Source: Colius striatus
Taxonomy: Eukaryota > Chordata > Aves > Coliiformes > Coliidae
Assembly (NCBI RefSeq): GCF_028858725.1
Contig: NC_084776.1
Location: 5,952,001-6,016,000 of the forward strand
DNA length: 64,000 nucleotides
Reading direction: 5' to 3'
A model generated the notes under the pieces. That model saw nothing but the letters and a program-made list of their open reading frames with translations. It did not search any database and was not told the DNA's origin. The translations under genes were made by a program, and so were the position numbers. Position 1 is the stretch's first letter; the number at the start of each line of letters is the position of its first letter. This document shows positions 1 to 15,000 of this stretch, piece after piece.

Positions 1-1937
1 CCAGTTTAGTTTATTATTCAGAGTCAGGACTATAAAGTCAGCTCAATTTTAAAGATCAAGTTAAAGAAAGGCATAAAATACCATTAGTCTAAGTATTAAA
101 AAAATTCTTCATTCACTTTAGCTAAGTTGATATTTGGTGTCTTCTAAACACTTCTTTGTTTTCTTCCCAATATAAAATTTTATAGTAGAAACTGATGCAG
201 ACTAAATCTCTCCCTGTGACATGCCTGAACACATTTGGAAGAATTTAGTTTAGAAAAACAATAGAAGACTATGTTCAAGGTTTAAAGCTAGTCTGGCTGT
301 TGCATTTACAGATGCGGGGTAACATTCTCAGCATCACTGACAAAGGCTGAACTCTAAAAGTCTGGATTTCTAGCCAGTGTATGTCCTGAGCCAGTTCTTA
401 CCTGAAATGGAAGAACTTTTTATGCTCCATCAACCCAAGGCACATTTGCAGCTATCAGCAGGTGACCTCCACTAGTTATAATCAATTACATCTGCTGAAA
501 ATAATCTGTGTCTTTTCCATATCTCTAAAACTCAAGTCACCAAAAAAAATGGTTTGTACTTGTTTGCTTTCCAGATTTCTGATTGTGTATCAATGGGTGC
601 AGTGAAAATGGATGTATCTTCATAGATTAGTCTGCATTTTGATGCCTAGGTGTTGTACTTCTATATACACATATTTTTAATATCTATTTCTAGATAGATA
701 AAATCAAAGTCAGTTCCCAATTACATGTTTGAAATCAAATAGTCTAGGATCAGCATGCTTTGAATTTTAATAAATCCCTGGAGGGCAATTGCAGATTATG
801 AATACAGAACACAAAGTTCTATGCACATATTTCCAGAGCTATATTCCCATTTAAGCATCCTTTATTTCCTGCCCTTCAGTTTGAGAATAAGAATTCTTTC
901 TGGTTTCATTTTTGATCAAACCCTTCATCACAAACCAATGACCAGTAAAACAAAACACAAACATTTCCCCTCCTATTATTAAACTCTCTGTATTAAAGCA
1001 TATCACATGCCAATGCACAATAATGTCTCATGCAAAACAGTATGGTAAGAATTGACAGTTTTACCAAAAAAGAAATCATATAAGAAGCAGTGCTCACAGG
1101 AAATCATGAGTCTGGGATGTTGACATCAACATAAAGGGAGATGTATGTATGAAGAACAAGACAGAAGAAATACAGAGTATATTCTCAATACCAAGAATTG
1201 TCAGCTAAATGCTTATAAATAGAATTTTTTTAAATAAATAGAATGTCAAAAGAATTGTTATTTCAAGTCAGCACTCGTGAAAAACACTGTCCCACACCGA
1301 GCAGTATGGCTGATCAGGCAGAAGAAAAAAGTCTGTTCAAAATGTTTTATACCTTCTCCCTGGAGACTTACATTAATGTTTTGTATTTGTGAGCCACAGA
1401 TGCTCACTTCTGAACTCTTTCATGGTGGGTTAGGGCAGCAAAGTGTGTTACAGCATCTGTATTTCTGCTTTGATAATGCAGAGGATTGCATAGAGCTCAA
1501 CTACACCTGTGCAGCTTCTTTGTGTACCCATGTTATAGTAAAACTACTTAAAAATGTAGAACTGATGGATTTTAAAAAGAAAGCTTTCAAAAGAGCTGTG
1601 TTTTGGGATACACATAGCTTCATTATCAGTTACTTTCCTTAGTTCAAAAGGACACCATTTCTTCCACTTTGTAAAGACATGCAGTTTGTGGAAGCAACAG
1701 TGTTCCCTGATCAATCCCCTCAGTCAGCCCTACCACTGTAGTCAGGGAATGCCCAGTGGACATAGCATTGGGTAATCTTAATGTCCAAAAGGTAACATGA
1801 CTCACCTTCATAGGAGTATATCAGTGTATATAAACCCTTGAAATAATTTGGTGTTTCTATTCCAGAATTCTAATGAAAGACCTTCAGGTGAAATCCAGCC
1901 AACTCATTTCCCAGTGTTATAAAAGCTTATGAAATGC

Positions 1938-1977
1938 TCAGCTTTTATTATGTGATGATATCTTTTATAAAAGCTCA
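1938..1977. repeat. 9-bp stem hairpin
   Basis: AGCTTTTAT at 1940-1948 and ATAAAAGCT at 1967-1975 are exact reverse complements with an 18-base AT-rich loop. A further TTATAAAAGCT copy lies at 1917-1927. Confidence 0.4.
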
Positions 1978-3009
1978 GCAAAACAACAGTAAGCACTAAA
2001 ACAGCCCCTTAAGAGAGGCTCAAATCTATGCCTAGTAAAAGAGCTTATAATTATTGACATATTCGTCAAAACCAATCAATTAACTAAATGAAGTGCAAAC
2101 ATGGAATGTTTGGCTCTGTTTTTCTTTATTGTTCACCCAGCACCAGCAGAATTGGACATAGTAAAACTCTTCCAAACTATGAAGGATAAATTCCTCTCAT
2201 GAATGAATTCATGCAGATGGTTCTCAACTGGAGAGTTTCCATTTTTCATATTGATATTTGTTGTGCTCAGAGGATGTCAGTAGTACAGCATGCAAGGATG
2301 TAAAAAAGCTGAGATCACCACTACTAATTGTCCCTAACTGCTTTTAAAAATTGTTTACAGTTCACATGCATATATGTAAAAATATGTAAATAATAATACA
2401 TCTATTAAAAAAACCATAAATAAAAATAACATGGCTTTGAGTAATTCTTTTCTTATTCTTAAGGAAAGCTAAAGGGGCAGGGAAATGCAAGGTGATTCAG
2501 GGATGCCACAGGACACAAGAAAGAATATGAAGAACTGTGCTTCTTATCAAAAGCCTTTTCTGCAGAAGAGCTTGTTCACACAGAAATTATCTGACCAGAT
2601 CATCCACAATACATTAAGAACACAAATCCACACGGAATAAAACACTGAGATGTAGTGAGAGAGAAGAGATTCTCACTCCTTCCCCTAGCATGTGTATTTA
2701 TTCAGTAAATATTACCCCCTACTCCCAATTAAAAGCTTACCTGGTTCAGATTTTATGTACCATTCTCTCTTTTACATTTTTTGAACATATGGTCACAATA
2801 AGAAACTGCATTAATTCCACTGATAAAATGCCCCTTCACTGCAGGTAAGAAAAATATTTTTCCAATCACTGTTATGGTGGAATTGAGCACCAGATCTTTA
2901 TGCATACAGGTTTCTGGAGTTTAGTAACCCAAAACCTCAAATGTGGTCTTTGGATTAGGGGACAGAAATAGGATCAAGAACTGGAGAGTCATTTTCATGG
3001 CTCAGTGGA

Positions 3010-3190
3010 TTTGCTGTGCACCACTGGTCAAACCTCTTAGCCACTCTGGGCCTCACTTACTTTTATAATAGGGTTGATAACACTCCATAACCCTTAGTAC
3101 AATGAGGTAAAAACATATCTAAGGCACTTTAGGATCCCCATGGCAAGGCACCCAGAGGAAATTCTAATTATATGATGACTTGTCTAATGG
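3010..3190 (+). mobile_element. MIR-like ancient SINE remnant
   Basis: Reads like the MIR core and 3' half. GTCAAACCTCTTAGCCACTC and TGGGCCTCACTTAC are followed by ATAATAGGGTTGATAAC, then CTAAGGCACTTTAGG and GGCAAGGCACC, in the order of the MIR consensus. It is very diverged and was judged from memory of the consensus, not by search. Confidence 0.55.
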
Positions 3191-3919
3191 CATTGTAATC
3201 CTCAGCATTTATTGTCATTACCAATATCTGCTTTGGAATTTGACCCTTCAGATTTAGTTTTTTAAAGCTCTAAAGCCATCTAGATACTGTGACAGGTTTC
3301 ATAGTGTGACTATCCTGATGTCAGCAATGAAGCAATATATTTTTGGTGCAGAGCAACAGAAATTAGTCACAGGTCACTATCACAGGATTTGTGTCTACTT
3401 CCCCAGCTGAAAACATACCACAGATGTCCTGTATTGGCAGAGTTCTGGTGCTTTACTGGGCAAAGTGTCACTTCACAAGACTTCTATACCTTGTACAATG
3501 CACACTTCTTCAATCAAATTCCCTTTGTTTTAAATAAAGCAGTCTGAATCAACATGCTTTAAAATCTTATCAGCCTCTTCTAAGCAGAAGTCACAGATTA
3601 TCAATGCCAAAGACAAGTTTCTGAATGTACAGTTTTGTGAATGTACAAAGTTTGTTAGTTCTGAGTTTTACATTTTAGAGAAGAGTACTCACAACCCACA
3701 AAGTTTGACTTAGATCTCCATTAAACAATAAAGAGGATTATGAGCTAGTCTAGCTCAGAAACATTTTCCAGCCCACTAGTATCTGTCTCCCATCCCTGAT
3801 CAACCGATCTGCTCTAGGATTGATGTCAATCAAGTGCCTAAGTACAACAGATCTCAAGCGCTCCTGAAATATGTTTATTCTCCACCATAGATGTTTGAGA
3901 TCCTGAGCTATTTTTTCTC

Positions 3920-3995
3920 CTTTATTCTCCCATGTTACAGATGGGTAGGAGTGGGAGAGATAGAGCTGACTCTGTGCAAAAGTCCCTCACAAGTC
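3920..3995 (-). mobile_element. Weak MIR-like remnant
   Basis: CTCCCATGTTACAGATGGGTA resembles the reverse complement of the MIR core (CCCATTTTACAGATGGGGA), followed by purine-rich sequence and AAGTCCCTCACAAG. Similarity beyond the core is poor. Confidence 0.3.
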
Positions 3996-4789
3996 TAAGC
4001 CAATAAAGAAAGAGTAACTACTCTAACTCACAGGATGTGCAAAGGCAAATGATCTATGAATTTCTTGGAATGCTCCCAGTTTACATCTACCACTGGGGAA
4101 AAATTCAGTTTTACTGATCAAACTGATGTTATTTAAAACTCTTGCTCTACCATCATCACACCCCTGAGAGAAGCTAGCCAATACCAGCAAGACAGGAACT
4201 GTTTTCCATGATAATATCAAAACTATAAGAAATATAGTCCTTCTCAGCTGGCAGCACAGAAAGAAAGGCTGCCTACATTTTCCTGACAGTTTTGAAGAAG
4301 GAATTCACAGTTTAGTTTCCCAAAATAACTTTAATCCCATGCACATTAAAGAAAAAAAGATCCCAATGCTATGACAACACAGGAGAATTAGCAAGAGATA
4401 AGCAAATTTTGTTTAAGACATTTTCATGAGAGCAGAACATATTGCTACACCAAATTCAATATAGCCAAACTCCACACATTTATAAACCAAGGGTGAAGCC
4501 ATGAAGATTAGATTACTTTTTTTTTTTCCCTTTTATTTAAAACTGAGATTCCCATGGTTCCTGGAGCTTGGATTTTAGTACAAACAGCAAGGGCTGCTAG
4601 ACTCCCACCACTGCAATCAACTTAACTGCCAAGGAACGTAAAGCAATGCAGTCCCAGACTCCTTCCCCTCCGTTTAGATAAGTTCATTTCTTTGACTGCC
4701 TGCTGCCTTTTTTTAAAGTTGAGTTATTGCACCAAGTCCTGAGCCGGCTACCTGCTATCAGTGTAAAAATAGCAATAGTGTTTCCTAGG

Positions 4790-4970
4790 TACCGACAGCT
4801 ATAACCTAACACTCATTTCTTCAAGGAAAGAAAGTGTTATTCCCATCTTGCAGAAGACCAGGTAATGCACCACCAGTTTAAATGGCATGTTCAAGGTCAC
4901 AGTTAAAAGAAAAAGTAGTAAGACAAAGTTTGAGTCCATGTCTTCTGTAACCCAGCCCAGTACTTACACT
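4790..4970 (-). mobile_element. MIR-like ancient SINE remnant (minus strand)
   Basis: TGTTATTCCCATCTTGCAGA, TTCAAGGTCACAGTTAAA, TAGTAAGACAAAGTTTGAGT and CTTCTGTAACCCAGCCCAGT follow the order of the reverse-complemented MIR consensus. Diverged. Confidence 0.55.
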
Positions 4971-7900
4971 AGATGATTATCTCTGATCTGACACTGATGT
5001 CTTCATTAGAAATTGAGTCATTTCAGTTATAGGCTTTCTCTAACTACTATTTTGAAATACAGATAGAGTTATAAAAATATCCAAACCAAGAAAAGCCACG
5101 GCATTACAATTCATTGCCTTTGACCAACGTCAATATCCATTCTACTGCAGTGGGGACCCCACTAGACCTCACATAATATTCCTTGTCATGGGTTGCCATT
5201 TTAAATTCCCTTTGCTAGCAGAGACCATCATTTTAGCAGTTGATGTATAACTGTTGGAGATTATTTGACATTTGCGGCTTCAATTCTGACTCTTTAAATA
5301 AAACAATAACTATTTTAATAACACTGAGATGGTTCCTTCAGGTGGTACAGGAATAGGTAAAGCCATCTAAATACATTCTTCAGTCTTTGCATGATCCGAT
5401 TTAAGCACATTTGTCAAAAGGAAGGAAAGAGACAGACATTACAAAGCTGATTCCTTAGCCAAGAAAAAAGAACACACACATGGATTTATTTTATGACCGT
5501 AGGCTAAAGTCAATTAATTTTGTTCAAATTGTGGTATATGCTGGTACTAGAAGAAATTACTGCAAAAGGTTCAAATCCTAAATCAAGTACTGCTTCAAAT
5601 AAGGTCATTGGTGACAGGAGGAAATATTATGAAGATGTGTAACCCTGACTGATACGAACACATAATAGAAAAGAGTTGGACCTGCACCAGTATGGCAGAG
5701 GTGACCAGTACTAAATTGCCTACAACAATATAATTGTCAACTAACATTACTCAGATTTTAAAACAGAATCTGCTGAAACCTCACAATTTTTCACATGCCA
5801 TGAGAGATGCACCAGAGGCTTCATTTGCTGAAAAAGAAATCTGTTCATATCAAGTCTGACCTTCCGTTCCTCTTCCATATCTTTCTGTACACATCGTGCC
5901 ATAAATCTCTAAAGCATCACCTACACTCCACATGTGTTACTTAACATTGCTTCAGTAATGCAGAGCACTTGGTTTCATCATCCCAGCACAACTGAAATTC
6001 TGAATTGCTGGAGGAAGAAGTTGTGATTTAGTAATGTTAAATTGGCAGTCATCGTTGTTGAGATATTTCATTTGCAGTGTTAGATTTTCCTTTCAGAAAT
6101 CACAGGAATACTCTGAATTTACAGCACTGCAGTGAAGCCTAAATGAAAAAAAATAATAAAAACAACACTCATTTACTTCCATTCACAGTCCTGGGGTGAG
6201 TTGGACAGCTTCATGTTCCCAGCAGTCAAGACCAACATAATCAATGCATTTCTGTTTGCCATATGCTAGATAACACACACTGAGATTGCTTCTCAAACTG
6301 ACCTCAGTCTTTACTAGGACTCACAGACATGCCACAGTCACAACAGCTCCCTCCCTAGCCATACCTACACAGCTTGACACTCTAGGGACAATATATCCTG
6401 AGGCATTCACTCAGTTTGGATGAGTCCACTGGAGGAGATTTTATTCTGAGAAACCACATACAATAAAAATCTAATCAGACCATCCATTCAGGTCTTAAAC
6501 TTGGGGTTTTTTTCTGAAGTATGAGAGATATGTATCTTTCTACAAAGTGAAAACAATTAGAAAAATACTCCTCTGAACTCCAGCTCTGTCTATGGTTTAT
6601 TCTGAGGCAGTAAAACATCTCTGGTCTCAAGAGGTTGCCCAGTACATCCAGAAAGCTAGACCCCATGTTTGGAGAATGAGTCCAAGCACTGGAAGCCAAT
6701 ACATAAATGGACTTTTGACACCTGTGTGGAGAGTAAGCATACATCCCTTCAGCCATTCTGAGAAAGACTAGTTTAGAAAAATTCAGAAATCACTTTTGCA
6801 GTTGCTAAAGGTGGAGGGTTTTTGATCAATGAAGGAATTGTAAGTCCATGAGGGAGAAGGCATGCATAGACAAGATTGCTGAAGTTTGGTAATCAGGCCA
6901 AGTGGTTGCAAAGCTCCATTTTACAGCCTTCTGGTGTTGAGTTTCTCAAATGGAAGGACTAATATCTTCTGATAAGAGCTCCATTTTTCTTCAGCTTCAC
7001 TCTGCATACAAATAAAAACCCCTTGTCAAGAGTGTGCTCTGGACCACAGGACACAAGGGAAACTCCATCCACTGCCGGGGGTCATCTGGAAGCAAACTAG
7101 ATCTTGTCCAAAGTTATCCACTACAGAAATTTCATCTAGTTGTTTTTCAGTGGAGATTTGCATCTTGTTTAGCTTCAGATTAAAACTCTGCTGTTGACAC
7201 CCCATCATCCTTCAAAACATACTTGCACTTCTAAAACTAATACACAGCTGGATCCGGTGCATACAATGCACGTGTAATTCAAGAAGCTGTGCTTAGTTTA
7301 ACCTCATGTGAACCTAGATTGTAGGAAGGACAATGAGAGAAGATAGCTAAGCTAACACAGAAAAATAGGTGCAATATCCAAAGCAATCTCAAATTACTTG
7401 GGACAGTTCTCCAATTTCAAAAAAAAGCCTTTTGAGGAACCTTAAGAGAACTGTAATTACTATTGCAAATATAAGTCCTTATGGGGAAGCAGCAAGTTCC
7501 AACAGAGCTCCCAGACAAAATTTAACATCTATGTTCAAAATGGACAAGCTGCAGCATAGGTAAAGTCCTTCACTGCACCTAAACAGCAGCAGTGGCAGAA
7601 GACTCAGGAAACACAATGTTTTCAGGGCACTGAAAAAAAAATGTGACTGCTGATTTAAAATCCCTTTTATAGCTACATTTACTGCCATTCTTAGTGTAAT
7701 GTCTAAGCTTGCTCTACTGCATGAGCCTCGGGCCTCTCTCCCCATCAACTTCAAACAGGGAATTTATTACAGAAATAAGTATAGCCCAAAAAAGTACACA
7801 CAGAATACTGCTAACTGCAAGTAATCCTAAATACAGAATCCTCACAGTATAGCCCTTTACAAAGCTAACACAACAAGGCTAATAAGCAACCACCTCAGTT

Positions 7901-9083
7901 ATTGAAAACACTCAACAGTATATTGGTTTTTTTACAGAGCTGTAGTTGATTTTCAAATCACCAATGTCATAATTGTGGAAAAAAATAGTCCAGCAGAGTT
8001 CAGATGGTGTCAACAGGTCCCTACGCTTTCTGTGCAGCTGGTAGAACCCTTATTAATGGGAGATCGAATGGATTTCGAGTCCACAGGATCAGAAAAACAA
8101 ACAGGAATAAATGATGTAGCACATCTAGGGACTAGGCTTCCTTTCAAGCCAGTGACAGATGAAGCAAGTTGGCTTTAGTATCTTAAAGGGTCAGGGATAA
8201 AATGAGTCCTTAGCAGCTGGAGAGGAGTCCCAGTGCAGATGATGTTTTTAACCTCTGCCGTAAGCTTCCAATAGAATAAAGCAGAAGATGATAAAAATGA
8301 GCATGTAACGAGGCACTGTGCCTTGATGGCTCAAGATAGACTTGACACTGCCAGGACAGCCATATCAGCCTGAAATTGGGCCAGCTCTATTAGGGAGCAT
8401 AAGCCATACTACATTCAATGTCAAAAAGGAAACAAAATAGAGATGTACTCTGAGTAGCAGCTATGGTGAAAGATACAGATAAAGAGTGTTCTGCATTCAG
8501 CTTTAAACTTGAACATTTCACTTTGCCTAGTTTGGGTACAATTTGGATCTCATAAAACTGAGATGATTTAATGCAGTATCTTATTCCTGTAACTCCTTTT
8601 AAATCAAAGCACTGAAACAAAAGACTAGTTCTTTAAAAACTAATCTTTTCATACCTGCCATATACCAATTCAGACTAGATACCTTATTAGATGCTTTGTA
8701 TTTTAACAGTGTAATAGATAACTTGTGCTATTCTCCAACTTTAGAAGTAAACCAATAAAATCCCTTGTCCATGTATTAAAAGCTAAAAGCTGTGCTGCTA
8801 AACTTTCCATCACTTCTGTAGGGATGCCCAGGGATCCCTAGACCTGGAAGGCAATCTGGTACTAAATCTACTGAAGTGACTTTCGCATATAATTTTCTTC
8901 TTTCAAGACATGATAGAGGGAAGCACAGCCTGTTGTCCCTGTGCTCCTTGTGCTTTCCTAAACTTCTTTTGCAGCCATTTCTTCTAGCAGACAACACAGG
9001 GAGACCACTGAGCATAAGATACTTGGTTCTTCCCTATTTTGAGGGATCCAAGCATCTTCTACTGCAAGCAGATGAGAAGGCAC

Positions 9084-12000
9084 TTATGAAAGATCAAATC
9101 CCATCTCTGGAGAGGCAAGAGGCCTGCTGGGCAAGCACAGCACAATCCAAACAAATGGACAGGAACATGGGCAGTGAAGATCCTCTGTATGTGCATGAGT
9201 CTGATGGCTACAAGAAGGATTTCCAACCAAGCTCACCAGAACGGCTGCCTGCTTGGAAGCAGCACGCCTCTGCTTCAGAGGATATTGTCCTCTGTAATGT
9301 ATCCTTAACTTCAACTCATTTCCACAGCCACACAAAGCTCTGCCTGACCTTTGCAGATTAAGAGAAGCAGACTCAGATGGAGAGAGAGGTGTTTTAATGC
9401 AGTGATCACACTGTGCGGGCTCTCTACTCAAATCCCTACAGAAGAGACTAACACTAACTGTTGTTTCTGTAATAGTTTCATCAAAATCAGCACACAGCAC
9501 CACAGCCAACTTTGATAACACTTCCATATCCATTCACACAGCAAGAAAAATGGGGAGAAAGGAGAGGAGCTGTTTTGCAGGATGTGAAAATGGAGCCTGT
9601 AGCAGTGACGTACTGTAGAACTTGTTATTTTCTCTGTGGAAATATTTCACGTCATGCCTCTGACCCGTGAAAAGAGTTTAACAGGGAACATTCCAAACCC
9701 ATTTTTACAGTGATTTTATTTTCCCCCTCAGGACTGAAGTATGAAAGTAACCAGACAATTTATGCAGCTTCTGGTAAAAGAGCTGAAATTAAAAGGGGAC
9801 TATTAAACAGCTTTATAGTAACTAGAGTATGTGGGAATGGTCATATGTATATTAATATAATACTCCTGCCTTGCATTTGTCTCAGTGCTAAAGTGATGAG
9901 AATGAACTGGAAAAACTTACCCCAGCGTTTGCCTGCATCAGTGAACAGTGTATTTCCACACTGCACCATGCATTTGTGGGTTTCAGTGAAGAAATACCAT
10001 TTAAACAAGCACAGGTACATTTTACATACACGTTGCACAGTACCCGATCTACCTGCTAGACCATTTTTATTTCACTGGTATCTTTGCAGTTCAAGGAGCA
10101 GTGTTAATTTATGTGATGCATCCTGCAGAGAAGGGTGTCAGTTGGAAGTTTGCTCTGTGATTGCCATCTTGTGGCCACAGAAGCTGTCCTCGGTGTTTAC
10201 TGCTTCAAAACAAATCTGTCTTGGAAAAAGCAATGCTATTTCATGAGCTAACTGTAAGGGATAATTTAGGGCTTTGGCTGGCAGAAAGACAGATTGTGGT
10301 GTCTTAGTGAAAAGCTTAACCAAACTGCCCAACCCTGTGCACCCAAATATTGGAAAGAAAGGTTTAAGGTGAGCTACTTCAAGCATCTACCAGCTCCCTC
10401 TGGTCGTTTTCATTAATGATATGAAAGCAATCAAATGATGACATACAAAACACAGCTGAGGTCACACAGTACGTCATCACAAGAAAAGGATTGTTCAATT
10501 TTGACAATAATACTCTTTAACCTTACCTCATCCCACCTGGCAAAACACACAGGTATTGTTTTAAGTGGCATTTAGCATCTAGTGATTGAAAACACACTAA
10601 ATACTCACTATGTTTAATGAGCACACAGGTTGTGTTCAAAACAAAAATACATCCCTTCAAATGCATACATTTTGGAATAGATTGGCTAGGATTCACACAC
10701 TGCTCCTCAGTATAATCACACACACAAAAAGATAATTTCATTAAAATTACCATCCATAGAATATTTTGCCATGAGTTTGGGATATTTCATATAGTGAGAC
10801 ACCACAAATCTGAAACCAAATGAGACTTTTCTGTTGTGGTTATAAAATTTATCATGCAAAACATCATTTTATCCATGCCACCAACTGAGTATTTTGATCC
10901 CTGCTCTCAGACTCATTGTGTAGTTTAGCACATCTCCAGCATGAAATATGAACACATTGCAATTCTGACAACCACAAAACCCAGAGACAGAAGCTTGGAA
11001 GGATTCCCAGTAAGAACTGCGAGGGAGAGAATCGCCCAAACTCTTTAATGCTCATTAAAGGGACAAAAGTAATTCCTCCTCAAATTTCACTAAAAGGTTT
11101 CAACAGAAAAGAAGCCTTAATGCTTCCTATGTAAGATTTGAAAGGTTAAACAAACCAACCAACCCCACATAAACCCATCACAAACCCACCAACAACTTCT
11201 CCTATACATGTTGCCCTCTATATTCAATACCATTCTAGATATCAAAGTTTACCAATCTCTTTAATGGTGTTTTGGTCTTTTCTGAAAGCATTCACCTTAT
11301 CCACCTGCAAGAGATTTTTATTTTAAGAATTCCTATTTTAATATGTGCTGACAGGTGCTCTACAAAAAGAACAGTTAAAAAACCAAAACAATACAGCTGT
11401 ACCCTAATGACTCATTATATGAAGAGGGCTACATTCAGATAACAGTTATCCTTATCTCTCCTGAGAGCTGTTCTATCCCAGCTCTTTTGCCCTCTAGGGC
11501 TTCTCTAATTTTGCACAACTATGCCAGTTCTTGTAATAAATTACAGCATCTGTGTGTCTTATCCCATTTATGTCCATATACCACTGTAGCTATAGCAAAA
11601 TACTGCAAGATCTTTCCCCCTATTTCATCCTCATCCTGGGATCTTCCAGTTGGCCTCTTTTAGCTGCACCTTTTCCAAAGAGGTGCCTGGAGAGGCAGAA
11701 AGATCTTTTAAAGGTACCAAACTCTTTCAGCTAGGGAATGGCATTTGCAATCTCACAGCACAGATCAATATGTAAGTGCTTTCAGAAAGAAAAAAAACCC
11801 TAATTATTCCATCCAAGGCTCACACACAAAGAATAGAATGATGGGTTTAATTATTTGGGGGAAGATACCAGCCATGTGATTAAAAAAACAACAAAACCAC
11901 ACCCAAATACATTAGGTAGAGCTTGTTCTCTTGATATCAGCACTAAGTCACCAAGCACAAACCAGGAGGACATTATTCTTCAGGCTCATCCTTTTTTATC

Positions 12001-15000
12001 TGCTTCATAACCAGGAGGGAGCAAAAGTCTGCAGTTAAGCATCTTGCAATTTGCAAAGTAAGGACTCCACACAGACCAAAAAAAACATCCAAAACAATGC
12101 AAAGACATTCCTCCTCACTTCAGAACTGCCTTGCTGCCTCTCAGCCTCCCCTTCCCAAATCATCCTGTTCTCACTATTGAGTAGAGGACATGAACATCTG
12201 AGATTGCCCCCTCCTTTTCTCACAGACAAACACAAAGCTTCAGTGTGGCAATTTTTCCCATCAATTTCTAAAGCTCCTGTGTAAGTGATGAGAATACTCA
12301 GCTTGGTTTGCAATGCAAGCTGCTCTGTATTCATCTTCCTTATGAAGTTTGTAGTTTCAACACCCAGCCAAACCCACCCAATTAATGCATCTCTTTCCTA
12401 CAGCCCAAATACTCCATAACTTTCAGATCAGACTGGTTTATTTTTCAGACAAAAGGCAGCAGAACATTAAGTGTGAATTTGGCTCATTGTGCAAAAAGGA
12501 ACTATGATTGGAAAAAAAAATAAATAAACCTTTGCAGTACATTAGAGAGCAGTGAAGAAAAGATGTATTAGGAAAGACAACCAGTAACAGATGCAATCAG
12601 AAAAGCCACTCACAATTCTACACCAGATCTACCTACAGCTGCACTTCAGAAATACAGAGGCAGAGCAGCAAAGGACAAGGGAGAAGCCAGGGGAGTCCCA
12701 AGATCCAGCTCCTTGCACCCACTCAGCCCCAGACACTATCCCTGCTGCAGTAATTCCTTAAAAAAACAACATGGGGTGCTGTTCTAATCTTTAAAGCTTT
12801 AAGTGACCTAAACCAAAGAAATTCCTACAGCGTTCAGAAGTCAAATCCACTCTATGAACATCCTACACACAGAGAGTTGCATCCTTGCAGAGCAGTTTCT
12901 TTCCTCCAGCCTTGGATATTGCCACAGCCAACCTGCAGCTTCTGTATTTCTTCAGTCTTCTGACAGCAGTAGTACCCTATCCCTCCCAGCACCCACTGTC
13001 CCTGCAGACCCCCTCTCCCTCCCCAGAGAGCAACCAGGGGAAGGCAAAGATAATCTTCTCCTCTGCTGCCCAGTCACTCCTTCCTACAGAAAAACACACA
13101 CACAAACAGCAAAGCAAATAAAGCAGATGTCTTCCATCAAAGCCCCATTCAGAAAGGTCCTCTCAATTCAAGAAAACCAAGGTTTCAAGCAGAAAGTCGT
13201 AATTAAAAGGTAAAATCAAGTTTTGGAAGCTGCAGACAGCTGGAATCAGAGGAAACAGCACTCTCCAGTCTCACGATTACATCATCCATAAGCAAGAGAG
13301 ATCTTGCAATTACATCTCAGTCTTTCAGCAAAAGAGCATCAAGGGGCTAGAAACAGAGCCATACAACAGGGACACAGTTCAGTGAATCACCAGACCCTAT
13401 TAGAACACTGACAATGCAGCATCTGGAGGATTTACCCTGTACAAATGATGGACACATTAACAGTTCCAGCAATGAGCATTGTTTACACAAGATAACACTA
13501 AGGTTTCCCTCTGGGAAACTACACAAATCATAAGCTGCCTTTCTTGAGGACATTCAAAATGCAATAACAAAACTTGTATCAAAGAAAGATAAATACTAAA
13601 ATAGGATTAGCAATATCCAGCCCTTTGACACATGATATGCTCCAGAATTACTGCAAGCAACAAGAACAGTAAAAAAAGTCCTGAATACAGATAAGAACAT
13701 AGTTGTTACATTCATAAACACAAGAAATTAGTCTTTTCATCTTGATCTCAATCTCCCCTTCCAGTTGTGACCTCAGAGGTATAGAAAAAGGTCAACAGGG
13801 TACATTTTGTGTACAGTTTCCTTGGAAGTTTTATTTCCATCTTGTAGCAGCCAGACCAGTAGCCCAGAACATAATTTCAGCAGTTATTGGGATCCAGAGC
13901 AAAGTCTCTTCATAAACATCTTGCATACCCAATCATCCAAGCTGTTATTTAGCAACTGCTCTTCACAGACAGCACCCTTCCATACCCATTGTCAGAGAAC
14001 CAAGTTAGGCTGCAAGTGCTAAACCTTAGTGACCTGGTCATATACATTTAATGGAATTCCAGTAAAGACAATGAACATTCACATGTAAAAATTTACAAGA
14101 GATTTCACAAAAGTTGCAATTAAATTGTCCTGTAGGTGCCCTCAATGGCATCCTTAAAGAAGGATTTATCAACTGGCCAAACTGACTACTCCTACTGCTG
14201 TTACACAGATAAAGGAGGACAGCTCAACTGAGGTTGATTCAGATAAAGACACTGCTACACAGTCCAGTAGCTAAGGTAGATAGTATTAATTGTCTTCTAC
14301 AGCTGGTAGTATCTCTATCAAATGCAGAAGCAGTCTAGGCAGTTATCTTGGACTAGACACCTAAAGGTAAGTTAATCTCAACTATAAGTGCTTTGATATA
14401 ATTTAGTCTTCAGGATGCAGGGGCAGGGAAGAATCAAATTATTTACTATTAGTCTGGTTGGAAGGGGAAAACAGAAACTAAGCATCTTTCCTAACAAACT
14501 TCAAGTACTCTGTCAGTGATGTTTACCATTGCTACTACTAACACATCCCAAGATATTTCTTTTGATGGACTACTTTTGTGTGTCACCAGTTTGTTTCTGT
14601 AGATCTTTCACGTATTAACATAACATAAAAACTGTAATGCTGGAAGCCAGGTTACAATAAATCACCAAAAGTGACAAAAGTCTTCTTGAAATTACTTAAA
14701 TTACTTCTTTTTTGTTTTTATTCCTCTGACCAGAGTTTAAATCAGATTTACCTTGTCATGACTATACTAAATTTCAAGGGACTGGGTTGCTACTGGTTTC
14801 ACTTATGCAGCCCAGCAATAATTAAAACATCTCTCTTTCAGATATAAGCTTCTTTACAAAGCAGTAAATGAAACAACACACAAGTTAACGCAGCCAAAGA
14901 CTATGTATTCAAAGAGATTCAGCTGATCCATCAATGCCTAATACCATGAAAGTAAAACATTGCTTGTATTTGGAAGTTTTAAATAGTAGGAAGCAGATAG

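Larger units (their letters stand above)
1..9083. other. Intergenic AT-rich DNA, no gene seen
   Basis: Apart from the MIR-like remnants at 3.0, 3.9 and 4.8 kb and the hairpin near 1.95 kb, I see no exon-like, RNA-gene or conserved-domain sequence. Open frames here are short (at most 121 codons) and match no family I recognise. Confidence 0.6.

Noticed and set aside
8876-9533. Overlapping 161- and 149-codon open frames on opposite strands
   Set aside because: No known domain, no splice context, and mutual overlap on opposite strands. Length is near what chance gives in 64 kb.
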